Below the pieces are notes generated by a model. The model was not told where the DNA came from and did no database searches. It worked only from the letters and a program-made list of their open reading frames with translations. Source: Desulfurivibrio sp. (lineage in GTDB: Bacteria > Desulfobacterota > Desulfobulbia > Desulfobulbales > Desulfurivibrionaceae). From it: DNA of 36,152 bases. Shown here in pieces: positions 32,921 through 36,152 of the stretch. A program made the position numbers and the translations under genes. Location of the stretch: the NCBI GenBank assembly GCA_013791995.1, contig VMSS01000157.1, forward strand, positions 1 to 36,152, read 5' to 3'. Position 1 is the stretch's first letter; every line of letters begins with the position of its first letter.

Positions 32921-34795
32921 ATGGCAAGGGAAAAACGATCGATAGAGGAAAAATCCATCTGGCCCGATGCCAGGCAAATGCTTGCCAAGGCCGAACGCGA
33001 CGGGGTGGAAACGGCCTGGGATCGTTTGGAGCAGCAGACCCCGCATTGTAAATTCTGCGAGTTGGGCACCACCTGCCGCAACTGTGTGATGGGCCCGTGC
33101 CGGATCAGCGAGAAGATGAAACGCGGCGTCTGCGGCGCAGACGCTGACGTGGTTGTGGCCAGAAACTTCGGCCGTTTCATTGCCGGCGGTTCTGCCGGGC
33201 ATTCCGATCACGGCCGGGACCTGGTCGAAGTGCTGGAAGCGATTGTCGAAGGGAACACCAAGGATTACCGAATCAAGGATGAAGCAAAGCTGACCCGCAT
33301 CGCCGGAGAGATCGGCGTTAAAACCGAGGGTCGGAAGATTCTCGATATCGCCCGTGATGTTTTGGATGTGTTTTATGGTGATTTCGGCAGCCGCAAGAAA
33401 GAAGTTTCCTTCATGTGCCGGGTGCCTGCCAAGCGCCGTGAAATCTGGCAGAAGCTCGGCATGACCCCGCGCGGCGTTGACCGGGAAATCGTCGAGATGA
33501 TGCACCGCACCCACATGGGCTGCGACAACGACGCGCCCAACACCATGATCCACGCGGCGCGCACCGCCCTGGCCGACGGTTGGGCCGGATCGATGATCGG
33601 CACCGAACTCTCCGACGTGATCTTCGGCACCCCCACCCCCAGGAAAGCCAAGGTGAACCTCGCGGTAATCAGGAAAGACCAAGTGAATATCCTGGTCCAT
33701 GGCCATAATCCGGTGGTGAGCGAGATGATCGTTGCCGCTGCCCAGGATCCGGCATTGCTGGCAAAGGCCAAGGGGCTCGGCGCCACAGGCATCAACATCG
33801 CCGGTCTTTGCTGTACCGGCAACGAGATCCTGGCCCGCCAAGGCATCCCCATGGCCGGCAACCATCTGATGACCGAACTGGCGGTGGTCACCGGCGCGGT
33901 GGAGGCGATTGTTGTCGATTACCAGTGCATCATGCCGAGCCTGATCCCTGCGGCCGCCTGCTATCACACCAAATTCATCACCACTGCCGACAAGGCTAAG
34001 TTCACCGGGGCCATCCATTTCAGCGTCCATCCGGAGACCGCCCTGGCCCAGGCCAAGGAGATCGTCAATATCGCGGTGGATGGATTTAGCAAGCGCGACC
34101 CCAACCGGGTGGAGATTCCTGGAGAGCCGGTGGAGATCATGACCGGTTTCAGCAACGAGGCGATCCTTGCTGCCTTGGGCGGTAGCCTTACCCCGCTGCT
34201 TGATGCGGTAAAAGCAGGAAAGGTACGGGGCTTTGTCGCCATTGTCGGCTGCAACAACCCTAAATTGCAGCAGGATTCCTGTAATGTCGGGTTGGCCAAG
34301 GCGTTGATTGAAAAGGACATCATGGTGCTGGTCACCGGCTGCGTGACCACTGCCGCAGGCAAGGCCGGGTTGCTGATGCCCGAGGCGATTTCCATGGCCG
34401 GGCCGGGCCTCAAGGCGGTGTGCGGTTCTCTTGGCATCCCGCCGGTCCTCCACATGGGCAGTTGTGTGGACAATGCGCGGATCCTCCAGCTTTGTGCGTT
34501 GATCGCCAACGAATTGGGGGTCGATATCTCCGACTTGCCGGTGTGCGCTTCCTCGCCCGAGTGGTACTCGGAAAAGGCGGCGGCCATCGGCCTGTATGCG
34601 GTGGCTTGCGGCATCTATACCCATCTGGGTTTGCCCCCCAACATCCTCGGCTCCAAGGTAGTCACCGATCTGGCCTTGAATGGGCTGGAAGCCCTGGTGG
34701 GAGCCAGCTTTGTCGTTGAGCCCGATCCGATTAAGGCGGCTGAGCTGTTAGACCAGCGGATTATCAGCAAGAGGAAGGCACTGGGTCTTTCCTGA
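32921..34795 (+). CDS. cooS: Anaerobic carbon monoxide dehydrogenase, catalytic subunit (Ni-Fe)
   Basis: CooS oxidises CO to CO2 with a Ni-Fe-S C-cluster; 624 residues, normal for the family. The N-terminal Fe-S region reads C43-X2-C46, then TTCRNCVMGPCRI (C52, C55, C60) and C71. The first pair is a CX2C form of the D-cluster rather than CX7C. Other landmarks are HRTHMGCDNDAPNTMIHAARTALADGW, VHGHNPVVSEM, GLCCTGNE, VDYQCIMPS, GCNNPK and GSCVDNAR. AGGAGG precedes the ATG. It follows cooA; no cooF ferredoxin or cooC nickel-insertion gene is adjacent, so partners must be elsewhere. Confidence 0.96.
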   Translation: MAREKRSIEEKSIWPDARQMLAKAERDGVETAWDRLEQQTPHCKFCELGTTCRNCVMGPCRISEKMKRGVCGADADVVVARNFGRFIAGGSAGHSDHGRDLVEVLEAIVEGNTKDYRIKDEAKLTRIAGEIGVKTEGRKILDIARDVLDVFYGDFGSRKKEVSFMCRVPAKRREIWQKLGMTPRGVDREIVEMMHRTHMGCDNDAPNTMIHAARTALADGWAGSMIGTELSDVIFGTPTPRKAKVNLAVIRKDQVNILVHGHNPVVSEMIVAAAQDPALLAKAKGLGATGINIAGLCCTGNEILARQGIPMAGNHLMTELAVVTGAVEAIVVDYQCIMPSLIPAAACYHTKFITTADKAKFTGAIHFSVHPETALAQAKEIVNIAVDGFSKRDPNRVEIPGEPVEIMTGFSNEAILAALGGSLTPLLDAVKAGKVRGFVAIVGCNNPKLQQDSCNVGLAKALIEKDIMVLVTGCVTTAAGKAGLLMPEAISMAGPGLKAVCGSLGIPPVLHMGSCVDNARILQLCALIANELGVDISDLPVCASSPEWYSEKAAAIGLYAVACGIYTHLGLPPNILGSKVVTDLALNGLEALVGASFVVEPDPIKAAELLDQRIISKRKALGLS

Positions 34796-34879
34796 CCAGT
34801 TTTGTTCGTGTGACGATACAGACGATGGCAGCAGCAAATGATGATGCAGGAACTGAATCATAAAAAAGGAGATATTTGC

Positions 34880-35302
34880 ATGGCGACCGGTAAATGGGTG
34901 CTTGTCATTGTCCTGTTGATGTTTGTTCCTTCCTGCCAAACCACCGGAGGAAATGTGTCGGTAAATATGCCTGGAGAACGGATGGAAAAAGACCGCGGCG
35001 GTCCTCCTGACCATGCGCCGGCGCACGGTTATCGGAAAAAATTTCGCTACCGTTATTACCCTGATGCCTATGTGTATTTCGATTTGGATAGGGGGGTGTA
35101 TTTTTATCTTGATAGCAATAACTGGAAGAAAAACAGTTCCTTGCCTTATGAATTAAAAACCCGCCTTGGAAATGGTGTGGAAATCGAGATGGACAACGAT
35201 AGTCCTTACATCGACTTTGAGGGACACAAAGGCAAATATCCACCGGGACAGATGAAGAATAAGGAAAAAGATAAGCAGAAAAAGGACAAAAAGAGAGACT
35301 GA
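34880..35302 (+). CDS. Small lipoprotein, function unknown
   Basis: The 140-residue protein has a lipoprotein signal (MATGKWVLVIVLLMFVPSC) and a Pro/His-rich stretch GPPDHAPAHGYRKKFRYRYYP. A compact domain follows (AYVYFDLDRGVYFYLDSNNWKKNSSLPYEL, VEIEMDNDSPY) and a Lys-rich tail. I recall similar lipoproteins of unknown function in several proteobacteria. ATG 34880 has AGGAGAT eight bases before it and gives a proper signal peptide; the earlier ATG at 34838 does not. It starts 84 bases after cooS and may be read from the same transcript, but no CO-related role is implied by its sequence. Confidence 0.8.
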   Translation: MATGKWVLVIVLLMFVPSCQTTGGNVSVNMPGERMEKDRGGPPDHAPAHGYRKKFRYRYYPDAYVYFDLDRGVYFYLDSNNWKKNSSLPYELKTRLGNGVEIEMDNDSPYIDFEGHKGKYPPGQMKNKEKDKQKKDKKRD

Positions 35303-35366
35303 GGCAGGATGTCGGCATGAAAATGCAGAACATCATTTCGATATCCACTGTTTGGCCGTTCGATGG

Positions 35367-36152
35367 CTACCAGCTCGCAGCCGCAGCGGGTACAGCAGCA
35401 CGGTCGATCAGGCGGATGGCCTCGTGCTGGCAAGCGGGGCGGCAGATTCCGCAGCCGTAGCAGGCGGTGACGTTGATTTCACATTTCTTGTTGTCGCGGT
35501 CAAAGGTGATGGCATCAAAATAGCAGCGCTTGCTACAGAGATTGCAGCCGGTGCAGCGCAACGGGTCGATTTTGGCCACGTACTCCGCCTTCCACATGGT
35601 GCGGGTTACCCCCAGGGTTATCTGGGCCCGGTAGGCCATGCAGTCCTGGTCGCAGTTGCAGATCGCGCCGATAAAAGGGGTGTTGAAGGTCCAGACGCTG
35701 TGGGTCTTGCCCTCCTGATCGAGTCGGCGGATAAAGGTGATGGCCTGATCACGGGTCCAGTACTCGAAGGCGGCAAAGTCCGGCACTTCACTGAGGATCG
35801 GAGTCAGATCCATTCCCACCCCGAAGCAGTACCGTTTTTCAGTGCCGAGGGAGACCCTCCGGCAGACGCAGGGGAGCCGCACGATGTGCTCAACCTGCGA
35901 GAGGATCGTTTCTATATCCTCCAGCGGCACGATTTGGCCGAAGTGGGTTTTCTCCATCTTGCGGGAGAGGAGCGGGTAGGCGATGAAGCGGTAAATGCGG
36001 GGGAAGCGGCGTTGCCAGCGGGAAGCTGTGGCGACATCATCCCGGAGCGACTTGGAAAAGTTGCGCAGGAAACGGAGAAGGTTTTGTTCGGAATTGACCT
36101 GGTGGAACACCTCGGCCGTGTAATTGGCCATGTTCTCGTACCACTTTTTCCC
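35367..36152 (-). CDS. 4Fe-4S ferredoxin-type protein (partial, N-terminus outside window)
   Basis: The frame is open to the right edge. An ATG at 36131 has no ribosome site, and the residues before it (KKWYENMANYTAEVFHQV) read as protein, so the true start is probably outside the window. The N-terminal half has a Cys-containing region (HIVRLPCVCRRVSL, KRYCFGVG, GAICNCDQDCMAYR). The C-terminus has a standard two-cluster ferredoxin domain: CTGCNLCSKRC and CYGCGICRPAC. It is a cytoplasmic electron-transfer or regulatory Fe-S protein of a type common in deltaproteobacteria; I cannot name its partner. It converges on the small lipoprotein gene. Confidence 0.82.
   Translation of the reverse strand, partial: GKKWYENMANYTAEVFHQVNSEQNLLRFLRNFSKSLRDDVATASRWQRRFPRIYRFIAYPLLSRKMEKTHFGQIVPLEDIETILSQVEHIVRLPCVCRRVSLGTEKRYCFGVGMDLTPILSEVPDFAAFEYWTRDQAITFIRRLDQEGKTHSVWTFNTPFIGAICNCDQDCMAYRAQITLGVTRTMWKAEYVAKIDPLRCTGCNLCSKRCYFDAITFDRDNKKCEINVTACYGCGICRPACQHEAIRLIDRAAVPAAAASW

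Noticed and set aside
32792-34624. A 610-codon minus-strand frame opposite cooS
   Set aside because: Shadow of cooS with no domain or start signal.

Overview
The window looks like chromosomal DNA of an anaerobic, respiratory deltaproteobacterium. A sulfur-metabolising Desulfobulbales-type lineage is my inference from gene content and protein style; no rRNA or tRNA gene is present to fix it. Supporting content includes a Pta-AckA acetate module, a respiratory arsenate reductase, a dodecaheme cytochrome c, a CooA/CooS carbon monoxide module, and TusA and rhodanese sulfur carriers.

Layout. Positions 1-5880 (minus strand) read, in transcription order, as a TrmA-like RNA methyltransferase with a long repetitive basic N-terminal region, pta, a large inverted repeat, ackA, and the start of an amino-acid-type solute-binding lipoprotein that leaves the window. 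Divergent from it at 6101 is prfC (RF3), then a structured intergenic segment, a PilZ protein, a dispersed repeat, an ABC-F ATPase (minus) and a small exported CHAP-like protein.

Positions 11449-23284 (plus strand) form an arsenate-respiration island. It holds a PhnD-like sensor lipoprotein, a histidine kinase and a NarL-type regulator, a remnant of a MOSC gene, a porin, moaA, a MOSC protein, arrA, arrB, a TorD-type chaperone and a 339-residue polyferredoxin. Convergent to it (23331-25338, minus) is an arsR-acr3-rhodanese operon whose promoter contains a perfect palindrome. Together these would sense an oxyanion, let it cross the outer membrane, build the molybdenum cofactor, reduce arsenate in the periplasm and export cytoplasmic arsenite. 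No membrane quinol-oxidising subunit is encoded beside arrAB.

Positions 25558-30420 hold a ZIP metal transporter, an SrkA/YihE-type kinase with a perfect hairpin over its start codon, a PA2778/PA2779-like pair (C39 peptidase and small membrane protein), tusA and the dodecaheme cytochrome c, which looks like three tetraheme modules.

Positions 30986-34795 carry a DUF3034-type outer-membrane protein, a 169-base MITE-like element, cooA (CO-sensing heme regulator) and cooS (Ni-Fe CO dehydrogenase with a CX2C D-cluster motif). A small lipoprotein and the 3' part of a minus-strand Fe-S protein close the window.

All family calls are from reading the sequence and remembered family motifs; no database search was run.
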